DNA of 64,000 bases from Bradyrhizobium sp. SSBR45G (GTDB lineage Bacteria > Pseudomonadota > Alphaproteobacteria > Rhizobiales > Xanthobacteraceae), in contig NZ_BSCT01000007.1 in NCBI RefSeq assembly GCF_030159255.1, forward strand, positions 124,001 through 188,000, in the 5' to 3' direction. The notes below the pieces were generated by a model. It had not been told where the DNA came from. It made no database searches and saw only the letters and a program-made list of their open reading frames with translations. The position numbers and the translations under genes are program-made. Shown one piece after another: positions 9,563 to 18,428 of the stretch; position 1 is the first letter of the stretch; each line of letters opens with the position of its first letter.

Positions 9563-10384
9563 TTGGACTATACGTTGGAAGCGCGCGGAGTTTCGCTGCG
9601 TTTCGGTGGCGTACGTGCGCTCACCGACGTCAGCTTTGGCGTGCGCGAGGGCGAGCTGTTCTCGATCATCGGCCCGAACGGCGCCGGCAAGACCTCGATC
9701 GTCAACTGCATCTCCGGCCGCTACAAGCCGACCGAGGGCCGCCTGTTCCATCGCGGCCGCGACATCACCGGCCTGCTGCCGAACGCGCGCGCGAATATCG
9801 GCATTGGCCGCACCTTCCAGAACCTCGCGCTGTTCCACCACATGAGCGTGCTCGACAACATCATGGTCGGGCGCCATCACCTCCTGAAGAACAATTTCCT
9901 CACCGGCTCGCTCTACTGGCTGACCGGCGCGCGGCGCGAGGAGCTGAAGCACCGCGAGAAGGTCGAAGAGATCATCGACTTCCTCGACCTGCAATCGGTG
10001 CGCAAGGCACCGGCCGGCACCCTTTCCTACGGCCTGCGCAAGCGCGTCGAACTCGCGCGCGCCATGGCGCTAGAGCCGCATCTCATTCTTCTCGACGAGC
10101 CGATGGCCGGCATGAACTTCGAGGAGAAGGAAGACATGGCGCGCTACATCGTCGACCTCAACGAGGAGTTCGGCATGACGGTCGTGATGATCGAGCACGA
10201 CATGGGCGTCGTCATGGACATCTCCCATCGCGTCATGGTGCTCGATTTCGGCCGCAAGATCGCCGAGGGCGATCCGGCCACGGTGCTCGCCGATCCGCAC
10301 GTGAAGCGTGCCTATCTCGGCGAGGAGGACGAGCTGCTGGTCGATCCCGACGAGGCACCGTCCATCGCGGAGGACGCGGCATGA
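9563..10384 (+). CDS. LIV-type ABC transporter ATP-binding protein, LivG-like
   Basis: The 273-residue ATPase reads YTLEARGVSLRFGGVRAL at its start. It has Walker A GPNGAGKT, the signature-like LSYGLRKRVELARAMA, Walker B LILLDEPMAGMN, and the H-loop MIEHDMGVVMDISHRVMVLDFG that marks LivG proteins. The start is uncertain. A TTG at 9563 sits five bases after GGGAGG and gives the usual LivG N-terminus; an in-frame ATG at 9515 would add 16 residues and has a poorer ribosome site. Its stop overlaps the next gene's ATG (ATGA). It drives the permease pair encoded at 12641-14611. Confidence 0.9.
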   Translation: MDYTLEARGVSLRFGGVRALTDVSFGVREGELFSIIGPNGAGKTSIVNCISGRYKPTEGRLFHRGRDITGLLPNARANIGIGRTFQNLALFHHMSVLDNIMVGRHHLLKNNFLTGSLYWLTGARREELKHREKVEEIIDFLDLQSVRKAPAGTLSYGLRKRVELARAMALEPHLILLDEPMAGMNFEEKEDMARYIVDLNEEFGMTVVMIEHDMGVVMDISHRVMVLDFGRKIAEGDPATVLADPHVKRAYLGEEDELLVDPDEAPSIAEDAA

Positions 10385-12312
10385 TGGACTATGCGGGTCG
10401 GGTCCGGCAGGCCGACACCTATCCGAAGCTGCTGCGGCTGAACGCCAGGGAGCACGGCCAGGAGATCGCGCTGCGCGAGAAGGACCTCGGGCTGTGGCGA
10501 ACCTTCACCTGGGCAGACTACCAGGCGCGCGTCCGCGACTTCGCGCTCGGCATGGTCGAGCTTGGGCTTGGCAAGGACGACGTCATCGGCATCATCGGCG
10601 ACAACCGGCCGGACTGGGTCGCCGCCGAAATCGCCACCCACGCGATCCGGGCGTTCAGCCTCGGCCTCTATCGGGACGTGCTCGACGATGAGGCTGCCTA
10701 TCTCCTGAACTACGGCGAGGCGCGGCTGGTGTTTGCCGAGGACGAGGAGCAGGTCGACAAGCTGCTGAACCTCGCCGACCGCGTGCCGGCGCTGAAGCAC
10801 ATCGTCTATTCCGACCCGCGCGGCATGCGCAAATACGACGATGTCAGGCTGCTGCCGGCGGACAAGCTGGCCGAGCTCGGCCGCAACAGAGCTGCGCGCG
10901 AGCCCGACCTGTATGACCGCATGGTCGATGCGACCAACGGCGACGACGTCGCGATTCTCTGCACCACCTCGGGCACCACATCGCATCCGAAGCTCGCGAT
11001 GCTCTCGGCGGCGCGCGTGTTGAAACACTGCGCGACCTATCTCGCGTTCGATCCGAAGGGGCCGGACGACGAATACGTCTCGGTGCTGCCGCTGCCCTGG
11101 ATCATGGAACAGGTCTACGTGCTCGGCAAAGGTCTGCTCTGCCGGATGAAGGTCAACTTCGTCGAAGAGCCGGACACGATGATGAACGACTTCCGCGAGA
11201 TCGCGCCGACCTTCGTGCTGTTCGCGCCAAGGGTCTGGGAGCAGATCGCGGCCGACGTGCGCGCCGGCGTGATGGATGCCTCGCCGCTGAAGCAGCGGCT
11301 CTATCATCTGGGCATGACGACCGGCCTCGCCGCGTTGGAGAAGGGGCAGCATTCGAGCCTTGCAAACATGCTGCTGTTTCGCGCGCTACGCGACCGGCTC
11401 GGCTTCTCCCGGCTGCGCTCGGCCGCGACCGGCGGCGCTGCGCTCGGGCCCGACACGTTCAAGTTCTTCCGCGCCATGGGCGTGCCGTTGCGCACGCTCT
11501 ACGGCCAGACCGAGCTGCTCGGAGCCTACACGCTGCATCCGGCCGACAAGGTCGATCCGGATACGACCGGCGTGCCGATGTCCGACGACATTGAGATCAG
11601 GATCGACCAGCCCGACAGCCAGGGCATCGGCGAGATCCTGGTGCGCCACCCCAACATGTTCTTAGGCTACTACAAGGCCCCGGAAGCCTCGGCCGCCGAC
11701 GTCAAGGACGGCTGGATGCAGTCCGGCGATGCCGGCTATTTCAACGGCGCAAAGCAACTCGTCGTCATCGACCGCATCAAGGACCTCGCCGAGACCGCCC
11801 GCGGCGAGCGTTTCTCGCCGCAATATATCGAGAACAAGCTGAAATTCTCGCCCTACATTGCGGAAGCCGTCGTGCTCGGCGCCGGCCGCGAGCAGCTGGC
11901 GGCGATGATCTGCATCCGCTACTCGATCATCTCGAAATGGGCGGAAAAGAACCGCATCGCGTTCACCACCTATTCGGATCTCGCCTCGCGCAACGAAGTC
12001 TATGCCCTGCTGCAGAAGGAGGTCGAGACCGTCAATGCGCACCTGCCGCCGGCCCAGCGCATCGCCCGCTTCCTGCTGCTCTACAAGGAACTCGACGCCG
12101 ACGACGGCGAGCTGACCCGCACCCGAAAAGTGCGCCGCAGCGTCATCAACGAGAAATACGCCGACATCATCGACGGCATCTATGGCGGCAAGCCGGCCAT
12201 CCCCGTCGACACCATCATCCGCTTCCAGGACGGCACCACCCAGCGCATCCGAACGACGCTGAAGGTTGTTGATCTCGGCGGGCATGGCCCGATGGCGGAG
12301 GCGGCGGAGTGA
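10381..12312 (+). CDS. AMP-dependent (long-chain type) acyl-CoA synthetase
   Basis: The 643-residue adenylate-forming ligase activates a carboxylic acid to its CoA thioester with ATP. The P-loop-like ILCTTSGTTSHPKLAML lies near residue 197, the A5 motif YGQTELLG near 375, and the hinge DRIKDLAETARGERFSP near 460, which is the arrangement of FadD15-like long-chain acyl-CoA synthetases. The start overlaps the upstream ATPase stop by 4 bases, so uptake and activation are co-translated. Enzymes of this subfamily sit inside LIV-type clusters in many Bradyrhizobium genomes. A fatty or aromatic acid substrate is inferred from context only. Confidence 0.9.
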   Translation: MMDYAGRVRQADTYPKLLRLNAREHGQEIALREKDLGLWRTFTWADYQARVRDFALGMVELGLGKDDVIGIIGDNRPDWVAAEIATHAIRAFSLGLYRDVLDDEAAYLLNYGEARLVFAEDEEQVDKLLNLADRVPALKHIVYSDPRGMRKYDDVRLLPADKLAELGRNRAAREPDLYDRMVDATNGDDVAILCTTSGTTSHPKLAMLSAARVLKHCATYLAFDPKGPDDEYVSVLPLPWIMEQVYVLGKGLLCRMKVNFVEEPDTMMNDFREIAPTFVLFAPRVWEQIAADVRAGVMDASPLKQRLYHLGMTTGLAALEKGQHSSLANMLLFRALRDRLGFSRLRSAATGGAALGPDTFKFFRAMGVPLRTLYGQTELLGAYTLHPADKVDPDTTGVPMSDDIEIRIDQPDSQGIGEILVRHPNMFLGYYKAPEASAADVKDGWMQSGDAGYFNGAKQLVVIDRIKDLAETARGERFSPQYIENKLKFSPYIAEAVVLGAGREQLAAMICIRYSIISKWAEKNRIAFTTYSDLASRNEVYALLQKEVETVNAHLPPAQRIARFLLLYKELDADDGELTRTRKVRRSVINEKYADIIDGIYGGKPAIPVDTIIRFQDGTTQRIRTTLKVVDLGGHGPMAEAAE

Positions 12313-12350
12313 TGCGAATGCTTCAGCAAGCTGCGCTGCGCATGACTGCG

Positions 12351-12496
12351 CCCTCTCCCCTTGCGGGAGAGGGCATCTCCGCCGGTCGCCGCACACGCGG
12401 TCGGGTGAGGGGTCTCTCTCCCCTTGCCCACCCGCGGAGACAACCCCTCACCCGGCTGCGCTGCGCGCAGCCACCCTCTCCCGCAGGGGGAGAGGG
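12351..12496. repeat. Dispersed imperfect palindrome (family A)
   Basis: Arms at 12351-12373 and 12474-12496 are inverted copies of CCCTCTCCC..GCGGGAGAGGG type. The centre contains further GGGTGAGGGG/CCCCTCACCC pairing. It lies between the acyl-CoA synthetase and the LivH-like gene of the same cluster. Confidence 0.75.
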
Positions 12497-12521
12497 TGTG
12501 CCGGAGATCGACGCGAGATCC

Positions 12522-12610
12522 GTAGGGTGGGCAAAGGCGCGAAGCGCCGTGCCCACCGGCTCCAACACGGTCCAGCCGATGGTGGGCACGCTTCGCTTAG
12601 CCCACCCTAC
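12522..12610. repeat. Dispersed imperfect palindrome (family C)
   Basis: It begins GTAGGGTGGGC and ends GCCCACCCTAC, with inner pairing of GTGCCCACC and GGTGGGCAC. A sister copy lies at 35419-35503. It ends only 30 bases before the LivH-like start codon, so a folded transcript could affect ribosome access there. Confidence 0.78.
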
Positions 12611-12640
12611 GAACGTCACTCACAGCGTGCCCGCACGATC

Positions 12641-13534
12641 ATGAACACCTCCTTCCTCCTCCAGCTCCTGGTCAACGGCCTCGTGGTCGGCACGCTCTAT
12701 GGCGTGGTGGCGATGTCGTTCGTGCTGATCTACAAGGCGACGCAGGTCGTCAATTTCGCGCAAGGCGAGCTGCTGCTGATCGGCGCCTGGGTGTGCTGGC
12801 TGCTGCTGACGAAGTATCAAGTGCCGTTCTGGATCGGCATGCCGCTGACGCTTGTCTTCATGTTCGCGTTCGGCATCGCTGTGCAGGTCGTGATTCTCCG
12901 TCCGATGATCGGCGAGCCCATCATCTCGGTCATCATGGTCACCATCGGGCTGTCGACCGTGTTCCAGGCGGCGCTGAAATGGATGTTCGGCGTCAATCCG
13001 CAGCCGTTCCCACCGGTGTTCGCGAGCAAAGCGGTCGATCTGTTCGGGCTGCAGATCCAGACCGTCTATGTCATGAGCCTCGTCGTCTCGCTGCTGATGA
13101 TGCTGGGCATGGCCTGGTTCTTCAAGGCCTCCAAATATGGCCTTGCGATGCGCGCCACCGCCTTCAACCAGCAGGTCGCGCAGTCGCTCGGCATCTCCGT
13201 GAAGAACGTGTTCGCGATGGCCTGGGCGATCTCGGCCACGGTATCGGCCGTGGCCGGCGTCGTGGTCGCCGTCGTCAACGGCGTGTCGTCGGGCTTGTCG
13301 GCCTACGGCATCAAGGTGTTTCCGGCGGCGATCCTCGGCGGCCTCGATTCGGTCGGCGGCGCCGTGCTCGGCGGCATCATCATCGGCCTCCTCGAGAACA
13401 TCGCGCAATATGTCGACAGCCAGTATCTGCACTGGGGCAATCTGTACGAGATCGCGCCGTTCTACGTCCTGATCATCATCCTGATGATCAAGCCCTACGG
13501 CCTGTTCGGCACCAAAGACATCGAGCGGATCTGA
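12641..13534 (+). CDS. LIV-type ABC transporter permease, LivH-like
   Basis: This 297-residue membrane protein starts MNTSFLLQLLVNGLVVGTLYG. YKATQVVNFAQGELLLIGAW around residue 31 is the LivH fingerprint. PAAILGGLDSVGGAVLGGII near residue 230 is the coupling loop. The ATG at 12641 directly precedes the first membrane segment; a long open frame upstream is composed of repeat sequence and is not coding. It is followed 3 bases later by the LivM-like gene. Together they form the channel of this importer. Confidence 0.92.
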   Translation: MNTSFLLQLLVNGLVVGTLYGVVAMSFVLIYKATQVVNFAQGELLLIGAWVCWLLLTKYQVPFWIGMPLTLVFMFAFGIAVQVVILRPMIGEPIISVIMVTIGLSTVFQAALKWMFGVNPQPFPPVFASKAVDLFGLQIQTVYVMSLVVSLLMMLGMAWFFKASKYGLAMRATAFNQQVAQSLGISVKNVFAMAWAISATVSAVAGVVVAVVNGVSSGLSAYGIKVFPAAILGGLDSVGGAVLGGIIIGLLENIAQYVDSQYLHWGNLYEIAPFYVLIIILMIKPYGLFGTKDIERI

Positions 13535-13537
13535 ATC

Positions 13538-14611
13538 ATGGTTGCGCGCTCCACGATACCTGCCGGTGACTTCCGCACCTCCTATGCGGCCGACACCACG
13601 ATCTTCCCCACGAAGACCAGCCGCAATTTCGCGATCGCCGGCGTGATCCTGCTGTGCTTCGCGCCGCTCGTGTTCTCCGAATACTGGCTGTCGGTCTCGA
13701 TCCAGATCGGCATCTTCGCGATCGCGGCGCTCGGCCTCAACATCCTGGTCGGATTCACCGGCCAGATCTCGATCGGCCAGGCCGGCTTCTTCCTGCTCGG
13801 CGCCTTCACCTCGGCCTACATCAACAACAGCTACGGGATCCCGGTGTTCTTCGCGATCCCGCTCGCCGGGGTGATCACGGCCCTCGTCGGCCTGATTTTC
13901 GGCCTTCCCGCCGCGCGGCTGAAGGGGCTTTATCTCGTCATCGCGACGCTCGCCGCGCAATATATCCTGCTCGACTTCTTCTCCCGCGCCGAATGGTTCT
14001 CCGGCGGCTCGGTGCCTGCTTCGGCCAATCCGTTCTCGATCTTCGGCTACACGCTGCGCGGCGACCGGCAGTACTTCTATGTCGTGCTGGCCTATGTGCT
14101 GGTCTGCTACCTCCTGGTCACCAACCTGATGCGCACCCGCGACGGCCGCGCGCTGATCGCCATCCGCGACCATTATCTCTCGGCCGAGATCATGGGCATC
14201 AACCTGACCAAATATCGGACGCTGTCATTCGGCCTTGCCGCCTTCTTTGCGGGCATCGCCGGCGCGCTGTATGCGCACTACCAGCTGGTGATCTCGCAGG
14301 AAGGCTTCGGCATCGAGCGCTCGATTCTGTTCCTCGCCATGATCATCATCGGCGGCACCGGCTCGGTCATGGGCACGCTGATGGGGACGGCCTTCGTCGT
14401 GCTGCTGCCGGAATCGATGGAGTGGCTGAGCCACAATCTGAAGGGCAGCGCCATCGACAAGGTGCTGTCGCTCAACAACAACATCACCTTCCTGCGCGAG
14501 ATCGCGATCGGCCTGATCATCATCGGCTTCCTGATGTTCGAGCCGGACGGGCTCGCGCATCGCTGGCGCCAGATCAAGACCTACTGGAAGCTCTACCCGT
14601 TCTCACATTGA
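13538..14611 (+). CDS. LIV-type ABC transporter permease, LivM-like
   Basis: The 357-residue permease has a polar N-terminal extension of about 27 residues and then nine or so membrane spans. LVGFTGQISIGQAGFFLLGA near residue 70 is the LivM signature and IIGGTGSVMGTLMGTAFVVL near residue 270 is the ATPase-facing loop. It ends LAHRWRQIKTYWKLYPFSH, common in Bradyrhizobium copies linked to CoA ligases. It is followed 53 bases later by the binding protein. Confidence 0.92.
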   Translation: MVARSTIPAGDFRTSYAADTTIFPTKTSRNFAIAGVILLCFAPLVFSEYWLSVSIQIGIFAIAALGLNILVGFTGQISIGQAGFFLLGAFTSAYINNSYGIPVFFAIPLAGVITALVGLIFGLPAARLKGLYLVIATLAAQYILLDFFSRAEWFSGGSVPASANPFSIFGYTLRGDRQYFYVVLAYVLVCYLLVTNLMRTRDGRALIAIRDHYLSAEIMGINLTKYRTLSFGLAAFFAGIAGALYAHYQLVISQEGFGIERSILFLAMIIIGGTGSVMGTLMGTAFVVLLPESMEWLSHNLKGSAIDKVLSLNNNITFLREIAIGLIIIGFLMFEPDGLAHRWRQIKTYWKLYPFSH

Positions 14612-14664
14612 ACCCAACCAAAGGGAACCGGTGACAATCCGGCCCGGACACAGGAGGAAACACC

Positions 14665-15951
14665 ATGACGATGAAATCATTGCTCGGCTCGGCGGCCCTG
14701 GCGCTGCTCGCCGGCGCATTCGCCTCGACGGCGCAGGCGCAGCAGATCGCGATCGGCCATCTGCAGGATCTGTCGGGCGGCACGTCCGACGTCGGCACGC
14801 CCTACGGCCAGGGCGTCGCGGACACCTTCGCCTGGGTCAACAAGAACGGCGGCATCGGCGGCAAACAGCTTGCCGTCGACAGCAACGACTATGGCTACCA
14901 GGTGCCGCGCGCGATCAACCTCTACAAGAAGTGGTCGGCGCCCGACAACAAGGTCGCGGCGATCATGGGCTGGGGCACGGCCGACACCGAGGCGCTGACC
15001 GGCTTCCTCGCCAACGACAAGATCCCGGACATGTCCGGCTCCTACGCGGCTGCGCTCACCGATCCGGAAGGCACCAGCGGCAAGGCCAAGCCCGCGCCCT
15101 ACAACTTCTTCTACGGTCCGAGCTACTCGGACGCACTGCGCGCCGAGTTGACCTGGGCGGCGGAGGATTGGAAGGCCAAGGGCAAGCCCGGCAAGCCGAA
15201 ATTCGTCCACATGGGCGCCAACCACCCCTACCCCAACGCGCCGAAGGCCGCCGGTGAGGCGCTCGCCACCGAGCTCGGCTTCGAGGTGCTGCCGCCGCTG
15301 GTGTTCGCGCTCGCGCCGGGCGACTACAGCGCGCAGTGCCTGAGCCTGAAGAGTTCGGGCGCCAATTACGCCTATCTCGGCAACACCGCCGCCTCCAACA
15401 TCTCGGTGATGAAAGCCTGCAAGAATGCCGGCGTCGAGATCCAGTTCCTGTCCAACGTCTGGGGCATGGATGAGAACGCCGCCAAGACCGCGGGCGACGC
15501 GGCTGACGGCGTCATCTTCCCGCTGCGCACCTCGGTGGCGTGGGGCGGCGATGCGCCGGGCATGAAGACGGTGCAGGAAATCTCCAAGATCTCCGATCCC
15601 TCCGGCAAGATCTATCGGCCCGTGCACTACGTCGCCGCGGTCTGCTCGTCGCTCTACATGAAGGAAGCGATCGACTGGGCCGCGAAGAACGGCGGCGCCA
15701 CCGGCGAGAACGTCGCGAAGGGCTTCCACCAGAAGAAGGACTGGGTCCCGGCCGGCATGGAGGGCGTCTGCAGCCCCTCGACCTGGACCGAGAAGGATCA
15801 CCGCGGCACCATGAAGGTCGACCTCTATCGCGCCCGCGTCACGGGCCCGACCGATGGCGACCTCAACGACATCATGGCCAAGGGCACGATCAAGCTCGAG
15901 AAGGTCAAGACCATCGAGCTGCCGCGCAAGGCCGAATGGGCGGGTTGGTAG
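14665..15951 (+). CDS. LIV-type ABC transporter periplasmic substrate-binding protein
   Basis: The 428-residue protein has the signal peptide MTMKSLLGSAALALLAGAFA with cleavage likely after AQA at residue 25, and an excellent AGGAGG ribosome site. The mature start IAIGHLQDLSGGTSDVGTPY is typical of Peripla_BP_6 proteins. Two cysteine-containing stretches (SAQCLSLKSSGANYAYLG and VMKACKNAG) may form a disulfide. The length is slightly greater than amino-acid-binding relatives, as in the subgroup found beside acyl-CoA ligases. It would select the carboxylate imported by the 12641-14611 permeases; its ligand is not readable from sequence. Confidence 0.9.
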   Translation: MTMKSLLGSAALALLAGAFASTAQAQQIAIGHLQDLSGGTSDVGTPYGQGVADTFAWVNKNGGIGGKQLAVDSNDYGYQVPRAINLYKKWSAPDNKVAAIMGWGTADTEALTGFLANDKIPDMSGSYAAALTDPEGTSGKAKPAPYNFFYGPSYSDALRAELTWAAEDWKAKGKPGKPKFVHMGANHPYPNAPKAAGEALATELGFEVLPPLVFALAPGDYSAQCLSLKSSGANYAYLGNTAASNISVMKACKNAGVEIQFLSNVWGMDENAAKTAGDAADGVIFPLRTSVAWGGDAPGMKTVQEISKISDPSGKIYRPVHYVAAVCSSLYMKEAIDWAAKNGGATGENVAKGFHQKKDWVPAGMEGVCSPSTWTEKDHRGTMKVDLYRARVTGPTDGDLNDIMAKGTIKLEKVKTIELPRKAEWAGW

Positions 15952-15966
15952 TTCCTTACACCCAGC

Positions 15967-16050
15967 GTCATGGCCGGGCTTGTCCCGGCCATCCACGTGC
16001 TTACTCCCACGTCGAGAGGCGTGGATGCCCGGATCAAGCCCGGGCATGAC
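15967..16050. repeat. Dispersed imperfect palindrome (family D)
   Basis: It begins GTCATGGCCGGGCTTGTCCC and ends with a near-inverse, CCCGGGCATGAC, with the inner pair CCACG/CGTGG. A sister copy lies at 24556-24639. It is squeezed between the binding protein and the LivF-like gene. Confidence 0.78.
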
Positions 16051-16068
16051 GACGGATGGAGTGTCGCC

Positions 16069-16908
16069 ATGACCGATACACTGGAAAATGCGCGGACGAC
16101 GGCCGCAGCGGCGACAGCCGCCCCCCTGCTCTCCGTCCGCAACATCGAGGTCGTCTATGACGACGTCATCCTGGTGCTGCGCGGGCTCAGCCTCGACGTG
16201 CCCAAGGGCGCGATCGTCGCGCTGCTGGGCGCCAACGGCGCTGGCAAGTCGACGACGTTGAAGGCGATCTCCGGCCTGCTCAAGACCGAGGACGGCGAAG
16301 TCACGCGCGGCGAGATCATGTTCGATGGTGCCCGCATCGACGGCATCGATCCGGAGAAGATCGTTCGCCGCGGCATCTTCCAGGTCATGGAGGGGCGCCG
16401 CATCGTCTCCGACATGACTTCGCTGGAAAACCTCAAGCTCGGCGCGTTCACCCGCAACGATCGCGAGGTCAACAGCGACATCGAGATGGTGTTCAACTAT
16501 TTCCCGCGGCTGAAGGAGCGCACCGGCCTCGCCGGTTATCTCTCCGGCGGTGAGCAGCAGATGCTGGCGATCGGGCGCGCGCTGATGGCGCGGCCGAAGA
16601 TGATCCTGATGGACGAACCGTCGATGGGCCTGTCGCCGCTGCTGGTCAAGGAAGTGTTCGCGATCATCAAGGAGATCAACCGCGATCTCGGCGTCACGAT
16701 ACTGCTGGTCGAGCAGAACGCCCGCGCGGCGCTGTCGGTCGCGAGCCACGGCTATATCATGGAGCAAGGCAAGGTCGTGCTCGACGGCACGGCCGACAGC
16801 CTGCGCGACAATGAGGACGTCAAGGAGTTCTACCTCGGCGGCGCCGGCGACCAGCGCAAGAGCTTTAAGAACCTGAAGAGCTTCAAGCGGCGGAAGCGCT
16901 GGCTGTAG
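16069..16908 (+). CDS. LIV-type ABC transporter ATP-binding protein, LivF-like
   Basis: This 279-residue ATPase has Walker A GANGAGKS, signature YLSGGEQQMLAIGRALM, Walker B MILMDEPSMGLSPLLV and the LivF-type QVMEGRRIVSDMTSLENLKL. The ATG at 16069 follows GGAG after the palindrome; it gives a short polar extension (about 20 residues) before SVRNIEVVYDDVILVLRGLS. It pairs with the LivG-like ATPase at 9563 to power the importer, completing a full five-part LIV system. The C-terminus is rich in Lys and Phe (KSFKNLKSFKRRKRWL), which is unusual but seen in some homologues. Confidence 0.92.
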   Translation: MTDTLENARTTAAAATAAPLLSVRNIEVVYDDVILVLRGLSLDVPKGAIVALLGANGAGKSTTLKAISGLLKTEDGEVTRGEIMFDGARIDGIDPEKIVRRGIFQVMEGRRIVSDMTSLENLKLGAFTRNDREVNSDIEMVFNYFPRLKERTGLAGYLSGGEQQMLAIGRALMARPKMILMDEPSMGLSPLLVKEVFAIIKEINRDLGVTILLVEQNARAALSVASHGYIMEQGKVVLDGTADSLRDNEDVKEFYLGGAGDQRKSFKNLKSFKRRKRWL

Positions 16909-16920
16909 CCTCTTTCTTCT

Positions 16921-17076
16921 CCCTCTCCCCGTTCTTACGGGGGCGCGACGAGCTTCGCTCGCGCTGTGAGGGTCGGGGTGAGGGGCAGCTCCGGGCACCG
17001 CGCCCGCTGAGAGCCCCCCTCACCTGCATCGCATCTGGCGATGCGATGCGACCTCTCCCCGCACGCGGGGAGAGGT
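16921..17076. repeat. Dispersed imperfect palindrome (family A)
   Basis: The right end, 17051-17076, is itself a near-perfect hairpin, ACCTCTCCCC/GGGGAGAGGT. The left end near 16921 has CCCTCTCCCCG. The middle has GCATCGCATC/GATGCGATGC. It lies 24 bases before the next start codon. Confidence 0.72.
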
Positions 17077-17099
17077 GAAGCGACACCTGGGGACCTGAC

Positions 17100-18323
17100 A
17101 TGACCACCCACTACGACGCCCTCGAGACCCGCGATCCCGCCATCCGCGAGCAGGATCTGTTCGGCCGCTTGCCGGATGTGCTGCGCGCCGCGATCAAAGC
17201 GCCGGCCTATGCCGCGCTGCTGCAGGGCATCGATCCCGCTGCCATCACCAGCCGGGCTGCGCTGGCCCAACTGCCGGTGCTGCGCAAGTCCGAGCTGCCG
17301 GCGCTGCACAAGGCCGCCCCGCCCTTCGGCGGTTTTGTCGCGCAGAGCCCCGGTGCGTTCTCGCGCCTGTTCACCTCGCCCGGACCGATCTTCGAGCCGG
17401 AAGCGACGCACAGCGATCCCTGGCGCGGCGCGCGCGCGCTGTTCGCGTCCGGCTTGCGCTGCGGTGACGTCGTGCTCAACACCTTCAGCTATCACCTGAC
17501 GCCCGGCGGCTTCATCTTCGACGCCTCGGCGCGCGCGCTCGGCTGCGCGGTGATCCCGGCGGGTCCTGGGAATACCGAGGCGCAGTTCGAGCTGATCGAG
17601 ACCTATCGGCCGGTCGGCTACAGCGGCACGCCAGACTTCCTGAAGATCCTGCTCGATGGCGCCGCCACTGCCGGCCGTGACGTCTCGTCGCTCAAGCGCG
17701 CGCTGGTGTCCGGCGCGGCGTTCCCGCCATCGCTGCAGGCGGAGATCAAGGCCCGTGGCGTCGATGCCTACCAGGCGTTCGGCACCGCCGATCTCGGCAT
17801 CATCGCCTACGAGACATCAGCGCGCGAGGGCATGGTGGTCAATGAAGACCTGATCTTCGAGATCGTGCGACCCGGCACCGGCGATCCGGTCGCCGACGGC
17901 GACGTCGGCGAGATCATCGTCACCTCGCTCGATCCGCAGCATCCCTGGATCCGCCTGGCGCTCGGCGACCTCACCGCCACCCTGCCCGGTCTCAGCCCGT
18001 GCGGCCGCACCAACATGCGCATCAAGGGCTGGATGGGCCGCGCCGACCAGACCACCAAGATCAAGGGCATGTTCGTGCGACCCGAGCAGGTCGCCGAGAT
18101 CGGCAAGCGCCATCCCGAGCTCGGCCGGCTCCGCCTGGTCGTCACCCGCGCCGGCGAGACCGACGCGATGACGTTGAAGGCCGAATGCGCCTCGCCGTCA
18201 GATGGCCTGCAGGACGCGCTCGCAGCGAGCCTGCGCAGCATCGCCAAGCTCGGCGGCGCCGTCGAGCTGGTCGCGCCGGGCACGCTGCCCAACGACGGCA
18301 AGATCATCGCCGACGAGCGCTGA
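17100..18323 (+). CDS. PaaK-like AMP-dependent CoA ligase (phenylacetate-CoA ligase family)
   Basis: The 407-residue protein is an adenylate-forming enzyme of the PaaK type, shorter than the 640-residue ligases. Residues 1-60 match the family opening (RLPDVLRAAIKAPAYAALL). YSGTPDFLKILLDGA and ALVSGAAFPPSLQAEIKARG lie mid-protein, and FGTADLGIIAYE is the acyl-binding/A5 region. WMGRADQTTKIKGMFVRPEQ marks the C-terminal subdomain hinge. It is the last gene of the importer cluster, 191 bases after livF with a palindrome between. It would make an aryl- or acyl-CoA thioester. Whether it shares a substrate with the ligase at 10381 is unknown. Confidence 0.85.
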   Translation: MTTHYDALETRDPAIREQDLFGRLPDVLRAAIKAPAYAALLQGIDPAAITSRAALAQLPVLRKSELPALHKAAPPFGGFVAQSPGAFSRLFTSPGPIFEPEATHSDPWRGARALFASGLRCGDVVLNTFSYHLTPGGFIFDASARALGCAVIPAGPGNTEAQFELIETYRPVGYSGTPDFLKILLDGAATAGRDVSSLKRALVSGAAFPPSLQAEIKARGVDAYQAFGTADLGIIAYETSAREGMVVNEDLIFEIVRPGTGDPVADGDVGEIIVTSLDPQHPWIRLALGDLTATLPGLSPCGRTNMRIKGWMGRADQTTKIKGMFVRPEQVAEIGKRHPELGRLRLVVTRAGETDAMTLKAECASPSDGLQDALAASLRSIAKLGGAVELVAPGTLPNDGKIIADER

Positions 18324-18428
18324 GCCGGGTTTCTCGCACCAGGCGAAGCCCTGCAGCAGCGGCATGAGCGGCGCGGCGCGCACGGCCCCAGCGCAATTGT
18401 CGCCTCCCGCGCGCTCTCCTATACAGCC

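Noticed and set aside
12620..14173. 517-residue minus-strand frame
   Set aside because: It is antisense to LivH/LivM genes, with low-complexity Asp/His/Arg-rich sequence typical of shadow frames in GC-rich DNA.
14677..16998. 773-residue minus-strand frame
   Set aside because: Antisense to the binding protein and LivF genes; Arg/Asp/His-rich shadow composition, no domain.
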